Shown: positions 1-9,200 of the stretch, one piece after another
Numbering within the stretch: the first letter of the stretch is position 1
Layout: each line of letters opens with the position of its first letter
DNA from: Aquariibacter albus
Lineage (GTDB): Bacteria; Pseudomonadota; Gammaproteobacteria; Burkholderiales; Burkholderiaceae_C
DNA: 64,000 bases
Assembly: GCF_014145335.1 (NCBI RefSeq)
Contig: NZ_JACIVI010000001.1
Coordinates: forward strand, 496,001 to 560,000
Direction: 5' to 3'
The notes under the pieces: generated by a model
Seen by the model: the letters and a program-made list of their open reading frames with translations, nothing else
What the model was told of the DNA's origin: nothing
The model's database searches: none
Program-made: the position numbers and the translations under genes

Positions 1-29
1 CCAGCTCCAGCCGCGGCATCGTGCGCTGA
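1..29 (+). CDS. lpxA: LpxA C-terminus (partial gene)
   Basis: Only the last eight codons and the stop are in the window; the reading frame starts at base 3 and ends SSSRGIVR-stop. UDP-N-acetylglucosamine acyltransferases (LpxA, first step of lipid A synthesis) commonly end in a similar S-T-R-G-L/I-I/V-R tail, and lpxB follows directly, as in most proteobacterial lpx clusters. The identification rests on this short tail plus the neighbour, so the rest of the gene must lie to the left. Confidence 0.6.
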
Positions 30-73
30 GCCACGGCGCGCGCTGCCTCCTCGCTCCGACGATCCCCCGCCCG

Positions 74-1204
74 ATGAAGCTCGGCATGGTGGCCGGCGAG
101 GCCTCGGGCGACCTGCTCGGCGGTCTGCTGATGCAGGGCCTGCGCACCCGCTGGCCGGCGCTCTCGGCCGTCGGCATCGGCGGCCCCCGGCTGCAGGCCG
201 AGGGCCTGGACAGCTGGTGGCCGGCCGAACGCCTGGCCGTGCACGGTTTCGTCGACGCGCTGAAGGTCTACCTCCCGCTGGTGAAGCTGCGGCGCGAGCT
301 GGGCGATCGCCTGCTCGACGCGCGCCCCGCGGCCTTCATCGGCATCGACGCGCCCGACTTCAACCTCGGCCTGGAGACCCGCCTCAAGCAGGCCGGCCTG
401 CCGACCGTGCACTTCGTCTGCCCTTCGATCTGGGCCTGGCGGGGCGGCCGCGTCAAGGCCATCGCGGCGGCGGCCGACCATGTGCTCTGCCTCTTTCCCT
501 TCGAGCCCGCGCTGCTCGCGAAGTCGGGCATCGCGGCCAGCTATGTCGGCCACCCGCTGGCCGATGCCCTGCCGCTCGATCCGCCCCGGGCCGCCGCCCG
601 CGCCGCGCTGGGCCTGGCCGAAGGCGAGATCGTCGTCGGCCTGTTGCCTGGCAGCCGGCGCAGCGAGGTGCGCTTCAATGCCGCGGCCTTCGCCGCTGCG
701 GGCCGGCGCCTGCAGGCGGCCCGCCCGGGCCTGAAGCTGCTGCTGCCGGTGGCGCCCGGCCTGCGCGGCCTGGTCGAGGAAGCCCTGGCCGCGGCCGGTG
801 CAGCGGATGCAGTGCAGCTGCTCGACGGCCGCTCGCACGAGGTGATGGCCGCCAGCGACAGCCTCATCATCGCCAGCGGCACCGCCACGCTGGAGGCCGC
901 GCTGTTCAAGCGACCCATGGTCATCGGCTACCGCATGGCCAGCCTGAACTGGGCGCTGATGAAGCGCATGGCCTACCAGCCCTGGGTCGGCCTGCCCAAC
1001 ATCCTGGCCGGCGAGTTCCTGGTGCCCGAGCTGCTGCAGCACGCCATGACGCCCGAGGCCCTGGCCACCGCGACCCTGCGCTGGCTGGACGATCCGGCCG
1101 CCTGCGCGCGGCTGGTCGAGCGCTTCACCGAACTTCATCTCCGCCTGCGCCGCGACACCGCCCGGGCTGCCGCCGGTGCCCTGGGCGCGCTGCTCGGCGC
1201 CTGA
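74..1204 (+). CDS. lpxB: Lipid-A-disaccharide synthase
   Basis: 376 aa, the usual family length (about 380). LpxB (glycosyltransferase family 19) joins UDP-2,3-diacylglucosamine to lipid X, giving the tetraacyl disaccharide of lipid A at the inner face of the cytoplasmic membrane. The N-terminus [17 protein letters not shown] is the family signature, the middle has [12 protein letters not shown], and [10 protein letters not shown] of the UDP-binding domain lies near residue 280. The ATG at 74 puts the signature at residue 1. It follows the lpxA tail after 44 bases and precedes rnhB by 16 bases, so the genes are probably co-transcribed. No strong Shine-Dalgarno is visible before the start. Confidence 0.96.
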   Translation: MKLGMVAGEASGDLLGGLLMQGLRTRWPALSAVGIGGPRLQAEGLDSWWPAERLAVHGFVDALKVYLPLVKLRRELGDRLLDARPAAFIGIDAPDFNLGLETRLKQAGLPTVHFVCPSIWAWRGGRVKAIAAAADHVLCLFPFEPALLAKSGIAASYVGHPLADALPLDPPRAAARAALGLAEGEIVVGLLPGSRRSEVRFNAAAFAAAGRRLQAARPGLKLLLPVAPGLRGLVEEALAAAGAADAVQLLDGRSHEVMAASDSLIIASGTATLEAALFKRPMVIGYRMASLNWALMKRMAYQPWVGLPNILAGEFLVPELLQHAMTPEALATATLRWLDDPAACARLVERFTELHLRLRRDTARAAAGALGALLGA

Positions 1205-1220
1205 TGCCCTCGCCCTGACC

Positions 1221-1898
1221 ATGGCCACCCGCCGCGCCCGCCCCCCCGCCGCTCCCGCTCCGGCGCAGCTCGACTTCCCGTGGATCACCCATGGCCTCCT
1301 GGCCGGGGTGGACGAGGCCGGTCGCGGCCCCCTGGCCGGGCCGGTGGTGGCCGCCGCGGTCATCCTCGACCCCGAGTCGCCGATCGCCGGCCTGGGCGAT
1401 TCCAAGCTGCTTTCACCGACCCGCCGCGAAGCCCTGTTCGACCAAATCCGGGGCCAGGCTCTGAGCTGCTGCATCGCCGAGGCCAGCGTCGAGGAGATCG
1501 ACCGCCTCAACATCCTGCAGGCCACCCTGCTGGCCATGCAGCGCGCGGTGGCCGGCCTGCGCCTGAAGCCTGCGCGCGTGCAGGTCGATGGCAACCGCCT
1601 GCCGCGGCTGACCATGCCGGCCCAGGCCATCGTCCGGGGCGATGCCAAGGTCCCCGAGATTTCCGCCGCCTCCATCCTCGCCAAGGTCCACCGCGACCGG
1701 CTCTGCCAGGACCTGGATGCCGCCCATCCGGCCTACGGCTTTGCCGTGCACAAGGGCTACCCCACCCCCGGCCACCTGGCCGCCCTGCAGGCCCACGGCC
1801 CCTGCGCGGCGCACCGGCGCAGCTTCGCCCCGGTGCGGGAGGCGGCCAGCGCCCGGTCCGCGGCCCCTGCGGCCTCGGAGACGGGGGCCGGCTCATGA
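1221..1898 (+). CDS. rnhB: Ribonuclease HII
   Basis: 225 aa. RNase HII cleaves RNA in RNA-DNA hybrids and removes single misincorporated ribonucleotides from DNA. The metal-binding motif [12 protein letters not shown] (D31, E32) is present. [16 protein letters not shown] and the later H-P-x-Y-G-F and KGYPTPGHL blocks are also typical. The ATG at 1221 was chosen over an in-frame ATG at 1176 because the latter lies inside lpxB and adds unrelated sequence. The stop overlaps the next start by four bases (ATGA at 1895), implying translational coupling. A short Arg/Pro/Ala-rich N-terminal stretch and an Ala/Ser-rich C-terminal tail flank the conserved core. Confidence 0.95.
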   Translation: MATRRARPPAAPAPAQLDFPWITHGLLAGVDEAGRGPLAGPVVAAAVILDPESPIAGLGDSKLLSPTRREALFDQIRGQALSCCIAEASVEEIDRLNILQATLLAMQRAVAGLRLKPARVQVDGNRLPRLTMPAQAIVRGDAKVPEISAASILAKVHRDRLCQDLDAAHPAYGFAVHKGYPTPGHLAALQAHGPCAAHRRSFAPVREAASARSAAPAASETGAGS

Positions 1899-2677
1899 GC
1901 GCCCCGCCGGTGGAGATCAGCGCCCGCGACAACCCGCTGATCCAGCGCCTGCGCAAGTTGACGCAGGATCCGGCGGCCTACCGCAAGCTGGGCCAGGTCT
2001 GGCTGGAAGGCGAGCACCTGTGCAGCGCGCTGCTGGCGCGTGGCGGCCGGGCGCAGCAGGCCGTGATCGCGCGCAGCGCCTGGATGCAGCGGCCGGCGCT
2101 GCGGACGCTGGCCGAGGGCGCGCTGCGCTGCGCGATCGTCGAGGACAAGCTCTTCGCACAGCTCAGTGGCCTGGAATCGCCCGCCGCCCTGGGCATGCTG
2201 ATCGAGACGCCAGCTGCAGCGACCCCCCAGTCCGATCGGGACACCCTCGTGCTGGATCGCGTCCAGGATGCCGGCAACGTCGGCAGCATGCTGCGCAGCG
2301 CGGCGGCCCTGGGCATCGGCCAGGTGCTGGCGCTCAAGGGCACGGCGGCCCTGTGGTCGCCCAAGGTGCTGCGGGCCGGGCAGGGCGCCCACTTCGGCCT
2401 GCGCCTGGCCGAGGGCCTGGCCCCCGAGGCCCTGGCCGCGATGGGCCTGCCCCTGGTGGCCACCAGTCCGCACGCCGAGGCCGTGCTCGGCCGCCACCCG
2501 CTGCCGCGGCCGCTGGCCTGGGTCCTGGGCCACGAGGGCCAGGGCGTGCAGCCTGCCCTGCTGCAGGCCTGTGCGCTGACGCTGCGGATTCCGCAGCCCG
2601 GTGGCGAGGAATCGCTGAATGTGGCCGCTGCGGCAGCCATCTGCTTCTACGAATCCCAGGTCCGCAGCCGCGCCTGA
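1895..2677 (+). CDS. TrmH/SpoU-family RNA 2'-O-methyltransferase
   Basis: 260 aa. SPOUT-fold enzymes of this family methylate the 2'-OH of rRNA or tRNA nucleotides using S-adenosylmethionine. An N-terminal substrate-binding part (residues 1-100) begins with [15 protein letters not shown], seen in RlmB/TrmH-like proteins. The catalytic domain has motif 1 ([19 protein letters not shown]), motif 2 ([10 protein letters not shown]) and motif 3 ([19 protein letters not shown]). The start is fixed by the ATGA overlap with rnhB. The order lpxA-lpxB-rnhB-spoU recurs in betaproteobacteria. The exact RNA target cannot be read from the sequence. Confidence 0.9.
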   Translation: MSAPPVEISARDNPLIQRLRKLTQDPAAYRKLGQVWLEGEHLCSALLARGGRAQQAVIARSAWMQRPALRTLAEGALRCAIVEDKLFAQLSGLESPAALGMLIETPAAATPQSDRDTLVLDRVQDAGNVGSMLRSAAALGIGQVLALKGTAALWSPKVLRAGQGAHFGLRLAEGLAPEALAAMGLPLVATSPHAEAVLGRHPLPRPLAWVLGHEGQGVQPALLQACALTLRIPQPGGEESLNVAAAAAICFYESQVRSRA

Positions 2678-2689
2678 GGCCGCGGCATG

Positions 2690-2713
2690 AAAAACGGGCC
2701 CCGCGGGGCCCGT
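2690..2713 (-). terminator. Rho-independent terminator of the H-NS-like gene
   Basis: A perfect 20-base GC-rich palindrome (2694-2713) is flanked by five A residues on its left. On the minus strand this reads as a hairpin followed by a T run, just downstream of the H-NS-like stop codon. It also lies between two convergent genes. Confidence 0.75.
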
Positions 2714-2734
2714 GCTTGCGTCGGCTGGCGACCG

Positions 2735-3073
2735 TCAGATCTTGAAATCGTCGAGCGACTTGCCGCCGGCGATTTCAGCCTGCAGCCACTTCGGCTTCAG
2801 GCCACGACCGCTCCAGGTTTCACCACTGTCCGGGTGACGATACTTCGGGGCGACTTTCGAACCGCTCGGGTTGGATGCCTTCGCGCTGCCGCGGGCCGGC
2901 TTGCTGCTGCCGAGCTCCGCCACGGTCACGCCATGCTCGGCCATCAGGGCCTTGATCTGGGCAATCACGCCAGCACGTTCGCTGCGGCGGGCTGCCTCGA
3001 TCTGCTGGTTGAGTTCCTGCTGCTGCCGCGCGAGTTCATCCCGCTGGCGGACAAGATCCTGAACGCTGCTCAT
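2735..3073 (-). CDS. H-NS family nucleoid-associated DNA-binding protein
   Basis: 112 aa. H-NS-family proteins bind AT-rich, curved DNA, bridge it and silence transcription, often of horizontally acquired genes. The first half (MSSVQDLVRQRDELARQQQ onward, to about residue 50) is heptad-like and should form the oligomerising coiled coil. A basic Ser/Lys linker follows. The C-terminal domain carries YRHPDSGETWSGRGLKPKW, the betaproteobacterial (BpH3-like) version of the minor-groove binding motif. The start at 3073 has a good upstream AGGAG; the open frame continues further upstream but with non-family sequence. The gene stands alone between two terminators. Confidence 0.93.
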   Translation of the reverse strand: MSSVQDLVRQRDELARQQQELNQQIEAARRSERAGVIAQIKALMAEHGVTVAELGSSKPARGSAKASNPSGSKVAPKYRHPDSGETWSGRGLKPKWLQAEIAGGKSLDDFKI

Positions 3074-3205
3074 CGTCTGACTCCTAAAGTTCGTCTGGTC
3101 GCTTTTTATACGCCGCCCAACACGGCTGGGCGCGATTCTAAGCATGTTGTCCCCAGCGGCCTGGCGAAGCCGTGACAAATCCCATGAAGTGCGTATCCAT
3201 CCCCC

Positions 3206-3234
3206 AACGAAACAACCCGGCCGCAGCCGGGTTG
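3206..3234 (-). terminator. Probable terminator of the fbpA-like gene
   Basis: A 9-bp perfect stem (3213-3221 with 3226-3234) encloses a 4-base loop. On the minus strand it is followed by a T-rich stretch (TGTTTCGTT) and it starts 35 bases past the stop of the ferric-iron binding protein gene. The T run is interrupted, so strength is uncertain. Confidence 0.5.
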
Positions 3235-3268
3235 TGGGATGGATTCGGCAGAAACCGTCCTCAGCCAA

Positions 3269-4318
3269 TCACTTGTAGCCCACGCGATCCAGCATCTGCT
3301 GCACGGTGATCGAATTGCGACCGATCACGGCAATCGGCAGCAGTTCCTGCTTGAACGATCCCAGCGCATCCAGCGCCGGGTTGTTGGCCTTCACGCCGGC
3401 AACCACCGGGTACTCGTTGTTGCCATTGGCGAAATAGACCTGGGCCGAATCGCTGGCCAGGTACTCCAGGAACTTGACTGCGGCCTCACGATTCTTGGCG
3501 TGCTTGGCCACGGCCCCGCCGGCGATGTTGACGTGCGTGCCCCAGCTGGCCTGGTTGGGAAAGACCACGCCGATCTTCTCGACGACCGCCCGGTCCTCCG
3601 GCTTGCTCGACCGCATCAGCCGGGCGAGGTAGTAGCTGTTGGTCAGGCCGACGCTGCACTCGCCGCTGGCCACCGCCTTGATCTGGTCGGTATCGCCGCC
3701 CTTCGGGTCGCGGGCCATGTTGGCCACCAGGCCTTTCAGCCACGTTTCGGTCTTCTCCGGGCCCAGGTGGTCGAGCATCGCGCCGAAGAGCGAGAGGTTG
3801 TAGGGATGCGAGCCCGAGCGCGTGCAGAGCCGGCCCTTGTTCTTGGCCTCGCCGAGTTCCTCGTAGGTGTCGACGTCCTCGCGGTTCACCGTCGTCTTGT
3901 TGTAGACGACGATCCGGGCGCGGGTCGAGAAGCCGAACCAGGCCGAACCCTGGCCACTGTCGGCACCGCGCAGCTTGGCCGGAATGCGCTGGCCCAGCGT
4001 GGCCGAAACCACCGGTTGAAACAGGCCCTCGGCCTCGGCACGGGCCAGGCGGGCGGCATCGACCAGCAGGATCACGTCGGCCGGGCTCGCCGCGCCCTCG
4101 CTCTTCAGTCGCGCCAGGATGCCTGCGTCGTCGGCATCGATGCGGTTGATCTTGATGCCGGTGCTGCGCTCGAAGTCCGTGTAGAGCGCTTCGTCCGTCT
4201 GGTAATGCCGGGCGGAATAAAGGTTCAGCTGGGCTTGCTGCGCGATCGCCGTGGCGGCCGTCGTCGCCAGCAAGGCAGCCGCCAGGCTGCGGACGAGGGC
4301 GCGGGGAAGGAGGGACAT
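3269..4318 (-). CDS. Fe(3+) ABC transporter periplasmic binding protein (FbpA/FutA type)
   Basis: 349 aa. Such proteins bind ferric iron in the periplasm and deliver it to an FbpBC-type ABC importer. An N-terminal signal peptide (MSLLPRALVRSLAAALLATTA, cleaved near AIAQ) is followed by LNLYSARHYQTDEALY, the family's opening block with a ligand tyrosine. A Tyr pair in VGLTNSYYLARL matches the family's C-lobe iron ligands. Start 4318 places the signal peptide at the N-terminus, with GGAG a few bases upstream. No permease or ATPase gene lies beside it, so its transporter partners must be elsewhere. A possible Fur site lies upstream. Confidence 0.88.
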   Translation of the reverse strand: MSLLPRALVRSLAAALLATTAATAIAQQAQLNLYSARHYQTDEALYTDFERSTGIKINRIDADDAGILARLKSEGAASPADVILLVDAARLARAEAEGLFQPVVSATLGQRIPAKLRGADSGQGSAWFGFSTRARIVVYNKTTVNREDVDTYEELGEAKNKGRLCTRSGSHPYNLSLFGAMLDHLGPEKTETWLKGLVANMARDPKGGDTDQIKAVASGECSVGLTNSYYLARLMRSSKPEDRAVVEKIGVVFPNQASWGTHVNIAGGAVAKHAKNREAAVKFLEYLASDSAQVYFANGNNEYPVVAGVKANNPALDALGSFKQELLPIAVIGRNSITVQQMLDRVGYK

Positions 4319-4360
4319 GAAGGCTCCGGTTCGGATCAGGGAGATCACGATTGTAGAGCC

Positions 4361-4380
4361 AAACAAGAATGATTCGCGTC
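4361..4380. promoter_or_regulatory. Possible Fur box upstream of the ferric-iron binding protein gene
   Basis: AAACAAGAATGATTCGCGTC, 43 bases upstream of the start codon, is an AT-rich patch in very GC-rich DNA. It contains the AATGATT core common in Fur operators, but one half is poorly conserved. The call is based on this partial match and on the iron-related gene beside it. Confidence 0.35.
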
Positions 4381-4441
4381 CAGTATGGCCGCTTTCAACC
4401 CTGGGCGCAGGGCCTCGCGGCCCCAGCGCCCGGCGCGCTCC

Positions 4442-4714
4442 TCAGGCACTCGGCGGCACGAAGCCCGCCGGCTGGTCTGCGCCTTCGCCGAAGAAGTAGC
4501 GCTCCATCTGCCGTGCCAGGTACTGGCGGGCGCGCGCATCGGCCAGATTCAGCCGGTTCTCGTTGACCAGCATGGTCTGGTGCTTGAGCCACTGCGCCCA
4601 GGCTTCCTTGCTGACGCCGGCATAGAGGCGGGCGCCGAGTTCGCCGGGGTAGGGCGCGTAATCCAGGCCTTCAGCCTCTTTCTTGAGCAGCACACATTGA
4701 ACGGTGCGGGCCAT
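4442..4714 (-). CDS. yggX: Oxidative damage protection protein / Fe(2+) trafficking protein YggX
   Basis: 90 aa, the standard family length. YggX-type proteins help protect iron-sulfur enzymes from oxidants and may handle Fe(2+) in the cytoplasm. The protein opens [19 protein letters not shown] with the conserved Cys7, then [11 protein letters not shown] and a W-x-x-W-L-x-x-Q-T-M-L-V-N-E block (residues 37-53), ending with a conserved YLxxQMxxYFFGEG. A GTG 81 bases upstream is in frame but overlaps the argA stop and adds non-family sequence, so 4714 is preferred. It follows argA on the same strand after 77 bases, a common betaproteobacterial pairing. Confidence 0.95.
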   Translation of the reverse strand: MARTVQCVLLKKEAEGLDYAPYPGELGARLYAGVSKEAWAQWLKHQTMLVNENRLNLADARARQYLARQMERYFFGEGADQPAGFVPPSA

Positions 4715-4791
4715 CGCGGAATCTCCAGGTTCAGGGGGATCGAAAAGAAAAGGGATCGCGGGATGGGCCATGGCCGCTGCGGCGGCATGGC

Positions 4792-6180
4792 TCACTTCAG
4801 GGGCTTGACCAGCACCTGCGAACGGCGATCCCAGTTGTATTTGCGCTTGCGCGCTTCGGGCAGCCAGTCGGGGTCGACCGGCACGAAACCACGCTTGATG
4901 AACCAGTGCATGGTCCGGGTGGTCAGCACGAAAATGCTGGCCAGATCCATCGCGCGGGCGCGCTGCTCAATGCGCTTGAGAATACGTTCGCCGTCGCCCT
5001 GGCCCTGCACGTGGTCGCTGACGGTCAGCGCCGCCATTTCGCCGGTGTTTCGCTCGGGATAGGGGTAGAGCGCGGCGCATCCGAAGATCACGCCGTCGTG
5101 CTCGATCACCGTGTAGTGGCCGATGTCGCGCTCGATTTCCGTCCGGTCGCGCTTGACCAGCGTGCCCTCGCGTTCGTAGGGCTCGATCAGCTGAAGAATG
5201 CCGCCGAGATCGTCGGCACTGGCTTCGCGAAGGCTCTCCAGTTTCTCGTCGACGATCATCGTGCCGACGCCGTCATGCGTGAAAACCTCCATCAGCAGCG
5301 CGCCATCGACCGCGAAGGGCAGGATGTGCACGCGCTCCACGCCATGCCGGCAGGCCTTCACCGCATGCTGCAGGTAAAAGGCGGTGTCGGTGGGCTGCAC
5401 CGGGTTGGGCAGGGCCGCCAGCAGTTTCTCGGCGTCGGCCAGGGCCAGTTCCTGGTCGATCTCGGTGTCGTCGGCGGCGGCCACCGCATGACCGGCCTGG
5501 ATCGCCACCGCCGCCGGGCCGCGGCCGATCAGCTGGGGAATGCCGCGCACCTCGGTCACGAAGAGCAGCTTGTCGGCCTGCAGCGCAATCGCGGCGCTGG
5601 TGGCCACGTCTTCCATGCTGAGGTTGAAGGCCTCGCCGGTGGGCGAGAAACCGAAGGGCGAGAGCAGCACCATGGCGCCGAAGTCGATCACCCGCCGGAT
5701 GCCCGCCGCGTCGATCTTGCGGACGAAGCCGGTGTGCATGAAGTCCAGGCCGTCGACGATGCCGACCGGCCGGGCGGTGATGAAGTTGCCCGACACCACC
5801 CGCACCGAGGAGCCCGCCATGGGCGTGTTCGGCAGACCCTGCGAGAAGGCCGCCTCGATCTCGTAGCGCAGCTGGCCGGCGGCTTCCTGCGCGCAGTCCA
5901 GCGCCACCGCATCCGTCACCCGCATGCCGTGGCTGAAACGCGAGGGGTGGCCCTTGGCTCGGAGCTGTTCCTCCACCTGCGGGCGGAAACCGTGCACCAG
6001 CACCACGCGCACGCCCATGGCCTGCAGCAGGGCGAGGTCCTGCGCGAAGTGGGCGAGCTTGCCTGCGGCGATCAGCTCCCCGGCAATGGCCACCACAAAG
6101 GTCTTGCCGCGGTGCGCATGGATGTAGGGTGCGACCGAGCGGAACCAGGGGACGAAGGTGTGGGGGAAGACGAGGTCCAT
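4792..6180 (-). CDS. argA: Amino-acid N-acetyltransferase (N-acetylglutamate synthase)
   Basis: 462 aa. ArgA transfers acetyl from acetyl-CoA to L-glutamate, the first step of arginine synthesis. The N-terminal amino-acid-kinase-like domain (about 1-290; [13 protein letters not shown], then a VLVHGFRPQ block) binds arginine for feedback inhibition in this family. The C-terminal GNAT domain (about 310-460) includes GCAALYPY and the acetyl-CoA loop [15 protein letters not shown]. In that loop the usual R/Q-G-x-G-x-G/A signature reads Q-G-Q-G-D-G. The ATG at 6180 gives the family N-terminus ([20 protein letters not shown]). A CACAAT -10-like element lies about 25 bases upstream on the minus strand. 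It is divergent from hrpA. Confidence 0.96.
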   Translation of the reverse strand: MDLVFPHTFVPWFRSVAPYIHAHRGKTFVVAIAGELIAAGKLAHFAQDLALLQAMGVRVVLVHGFRPQVEEQLRAKGHPSRFSHGMRVTDAVALDCAQEAAGQLRYEIEAAFSQGLPNTPMAGSSVRVVSGNFITARPVGIVDGLDFMHTGFVRKIDAAGIRRVIDFGAMVLLSPFGFSPTGEAFNLSMEDVATSAAIALQADKLLFVTEVRGIPQLIGRGPAAVAIQAGHAVAAADDTEIDQELALADAEKLLAALPNPVQPTDTAFYLQHAVKACRHGVERVHILPFAVDGALLMEVFTHDGVGTMIVDEKLESLREASADDLGGILQLIEPYEREGTLVKRDRTEIERDIGHYTVIEHDGVIFGCAALYPYPERNTGEMAALTVSDHVQGQGDGERILKRIEQRARAMDLASIFVLTTRTMHWFIKRGFVPVDPDWLPEARKRKYNWDRRSQVLVKPLK

Positions 6181-6257
6181 TGGGGGCGCGAGACAGGCTG
6201 CGGGGATTGTGCCGCAGGGGGTTGCCCCATCCGGGCGGCCGGGGCGGGCGGGCCCCG

Positions 6258-6263
6258 GATAAT
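6258..6263 (+). promoter_or_regulatory. Candidate -10 box for hrpA
   Basis: GATAAT lies 9 bases before the GTG start of hrpA, within the argA-hrpA divergent gap. No convincing -35 is visible. If used, the message would be leaderless or have a very short leader. Confidence 0.4.
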
Positions 6264-6272
6264 CCGCCGCCC

Positions 6273-9200
6273 GTGAAGACCTTGCCCCCCGACGCCCCCG
6301 CCCCCGAGGCGGCCCCCGCCGCCCCGCGCGCCGAGCGCCCGGGCCGCCCGCCCCGTCCGCGCGCGGACGAGGCCAGGGCCCGCCCTGCGCCCACGCCGCT
6401 GCCGCCCCTCACCTTTCCCGAGAGCCTGCCCGTCTCCGGCCGCCGGGACGAGATCGCCGACGCGATCCGCGAGCACCAGGTCGTCATCGTCTGCGGCGAG
6501 ACCGGCTCGGGCAAGACGACTCAGCTGCCCAAGATCGCGCTGGCCCTGGGCCGCGGCGCCGCGAACGCCCGGCCGGGCGAGCGCCCCCGCCTGATCGGCC
6601 ACACCCAGCCGCGGCGGATTGCCGCCAGCAGCGTGGCCAAGCGCATCGCCGAGGAACTGGGCACGCCGCTGGGCGAGGTGGTGGGCTACAAGGTGCGGTT
6701 CCAGGACCGGCTGCAGCCCGGGGCCAGCGTCAAGCTGATGACCGACGGCATCCTGCTGGCCGAGACCCAGACCGACCCGCTGCTTTCGGCCTACGACACC
6801 CTCATCATCGACGAGGCCCACGAGCGCAGCCTCAACATCGACTTCCTGCTCGGCTACCTGCGGCAGATCCTGCCGAAGCGGCCGGACCTGAAGCTGATCG
6901 TCACCTCCGCCACCATCGACGCCGACCGCTTCGCGCGTCACTTCGCGGGCCCCAAGGGCGCGGCGCCGGTGCTGATGGTCAGCGGCCGGCTCTACCCGGT
7001 GGAGCAGCGCTGGCGGCCGATCTTCGACGACAAGGCCCCGGCGGCCGGCCAGCCGGGCGAGGGCGGCAGGAAGCCCGAGGCCAAGCCCGAAGCCGCCGAG
7101 CGCCGCGAACCGAAGGACCGCGAGCTGCACGAGGCCATCGCCGATGCGGTGGACGAACTCTGGCGCGGCGGCCCCTCGGCCGGCGGCGACATCCTCGTCT
7201 TCCTGCCCGGCGAGCGCGAGATCCGCGAGGCCGCCGAGCACCTGCGCAAGCACCTGAGCCACCAGCCCGCGCACCGCGATGCGGACATCCTGCCGCTCTT
7301 CGCCCGCCTCTCGGCCGAGGAGCAGGACCGCGTCTTCCACAGCGGCGGCCGCAAGCGCATCGTGCTGGCCACCAACGTGGCCGAGACCTCGCTGACGGTG
7401 CCCGGCATCCGCTACGTCATCGACACCGGTCTGGCCCGCGTCAAGCGCTACAGCTACCGCAACAAGGTCGAGCAGCTGCTGCTGGAGCCCATCAGCCAGG
7501 CAGCGGCCAACCAGCGCGCCGGCCGCTGCGGCCGGGTGGCCAACGGCATCTGCATCCGGCTGTATGACGAGGCCGATTTCACCGGCCGCCCGCGCTTCAC
7601 CGACCCGGAAATCCTGCGCAGCTCCCTGGCCGGCGTGATCCTGCGCATGAAGTCGCTCAAGCTGGGCGATGTGGAGGCCTTCCCTTTCCTGGAGGCGCCG
7701 CCCAAGAAGGCCATCGTCGATGGCTATGCCCTGCTGGCCGAGCTGGGCGCGGTGGATGAGGCCAACCAGCTCACCGCCATCGGCCGCGAGCTGGCCCGCC
7801 TGCCGCTGGACCCGCGCGTGGGCCGCATGATCCTGGCCGCGCGCGAGCGCCAGAGCCTGGCCGAGGTGCTGGTGATCGCCGCCGCGCTCTCGGTGCAGGA
7901 CGTGCGCGACCGCCCGATCGAACAGCAGCAGGCCGCCGACGAGAAGCACAAGAAGTTCGACGACGAGCGCTCCGAGTTCGTCGGCCTGCTCAAGCTCTGG
8001 CAGTTCATCGAGGAAGGCCGCGGCCACGCCCAGGCCCAGCCCCCCGCCGCGGCCGAGCCTGCCCCCGGCGCCCGCCGCGTGCCGGCCCTGCCGGCGGCCA
8101 CCGCGCCCAGCCACAAGCTCAGCCACCGCCAGCAGGAGAACCGCCTGCGCGAGCACTTCATCAGCCCGCGCCGCGTGCGCGAGTGGCGCGACATCCACAG
8201 CCAGCTGCTCACCGTCGTCACCGAGCAGGGCTGGCGCCTGAACCCCACGCCGGCCAGCTACGAACAGATCCACCTCGCCCTGCTGACCGGCCTGCTGGGC
8301 AATGTGGGCTGCAAGAGCGAGGACGAGGACTGGTTCCTCGGCGCCCGCGGCATCAAGTTCTGGCGCCACCCCGGCGCGCACCTGAGCAAGAAGCCCGGCC
8401 GCTGGATCGTCGCGGCCGAGCTGGTCGAGACCACCCGGCTCTTCGCCCGCGGTCTGGCCGCCATCGACCCCGCCTGGCTGCCCCAGATGGCCGGCCACCT
8501 GCTCAAGACCCAGCTGCTGGAGCCGCACTGGGAGAAGAAGGCCGCCGAGGTCGTGGCCCTGGAACGCGCCACCCTCTACGGCCTGGTCGTCTACAACAAC
8601 AAGCGCGTGAACTATGCGCGCCTCGACCTGCCCGCCGCCCGGCAGATCTTCCTGCGCGAGGCCCTGGTGCAGGGCGAGGTGCCGGCCGACTGGGAACGCC
8701 GCCTGCCCTTCCTGGCCCACAACCGCAAGCTGATCGAGCAGGTCGAGCAGCTGGAGCACAAGGCCCGCCGCCAGGACGTGCTGGTCGACGAGGCCCTGAT
8801 CGAAGCCTTCTACGAGCAGCACCTGCCCGCCGAGGTGGCCAGCGGCGCCAGCTTCGAGCGCTGGTACCGCGAAGCCGTGCGGGCGAATCCCAAGCTGCTG
8901 ATGCTCAGCCGCGAGGAGCTGATGCGCCACGAGGCCGCCGGCATCACCACCGCGGCCTTCCCCAAGACCCTGCGTCTGGGCGGCATCGACTGCAAGGTCG
9001 ACTACCTGCACCAGCCTGGCGACCCCAAGGACGGCGTGACCGTCAGCCTGCCGCTGGTGGCGCTGAACCAGGCCAGCGAGGCCCGCTGCGACTGGCTGGT
9101 GCCCGGCATGCTGGAGGCCAAGGTGCTGGCCCTGCTCAAGAGCCTGCCGCAGCGCCCGCGCTCGCGCCTGGTGCCCCTGCCCGCCTTCGCGGCCGAGTTC

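Noticed and set aside
6129-6272. ATG at 6129 as the hrpA start
   Set aside because: It lies inside argA and adds Arg/Gly-rich sequence; GTG at 6273 in the divergent gap fits better.
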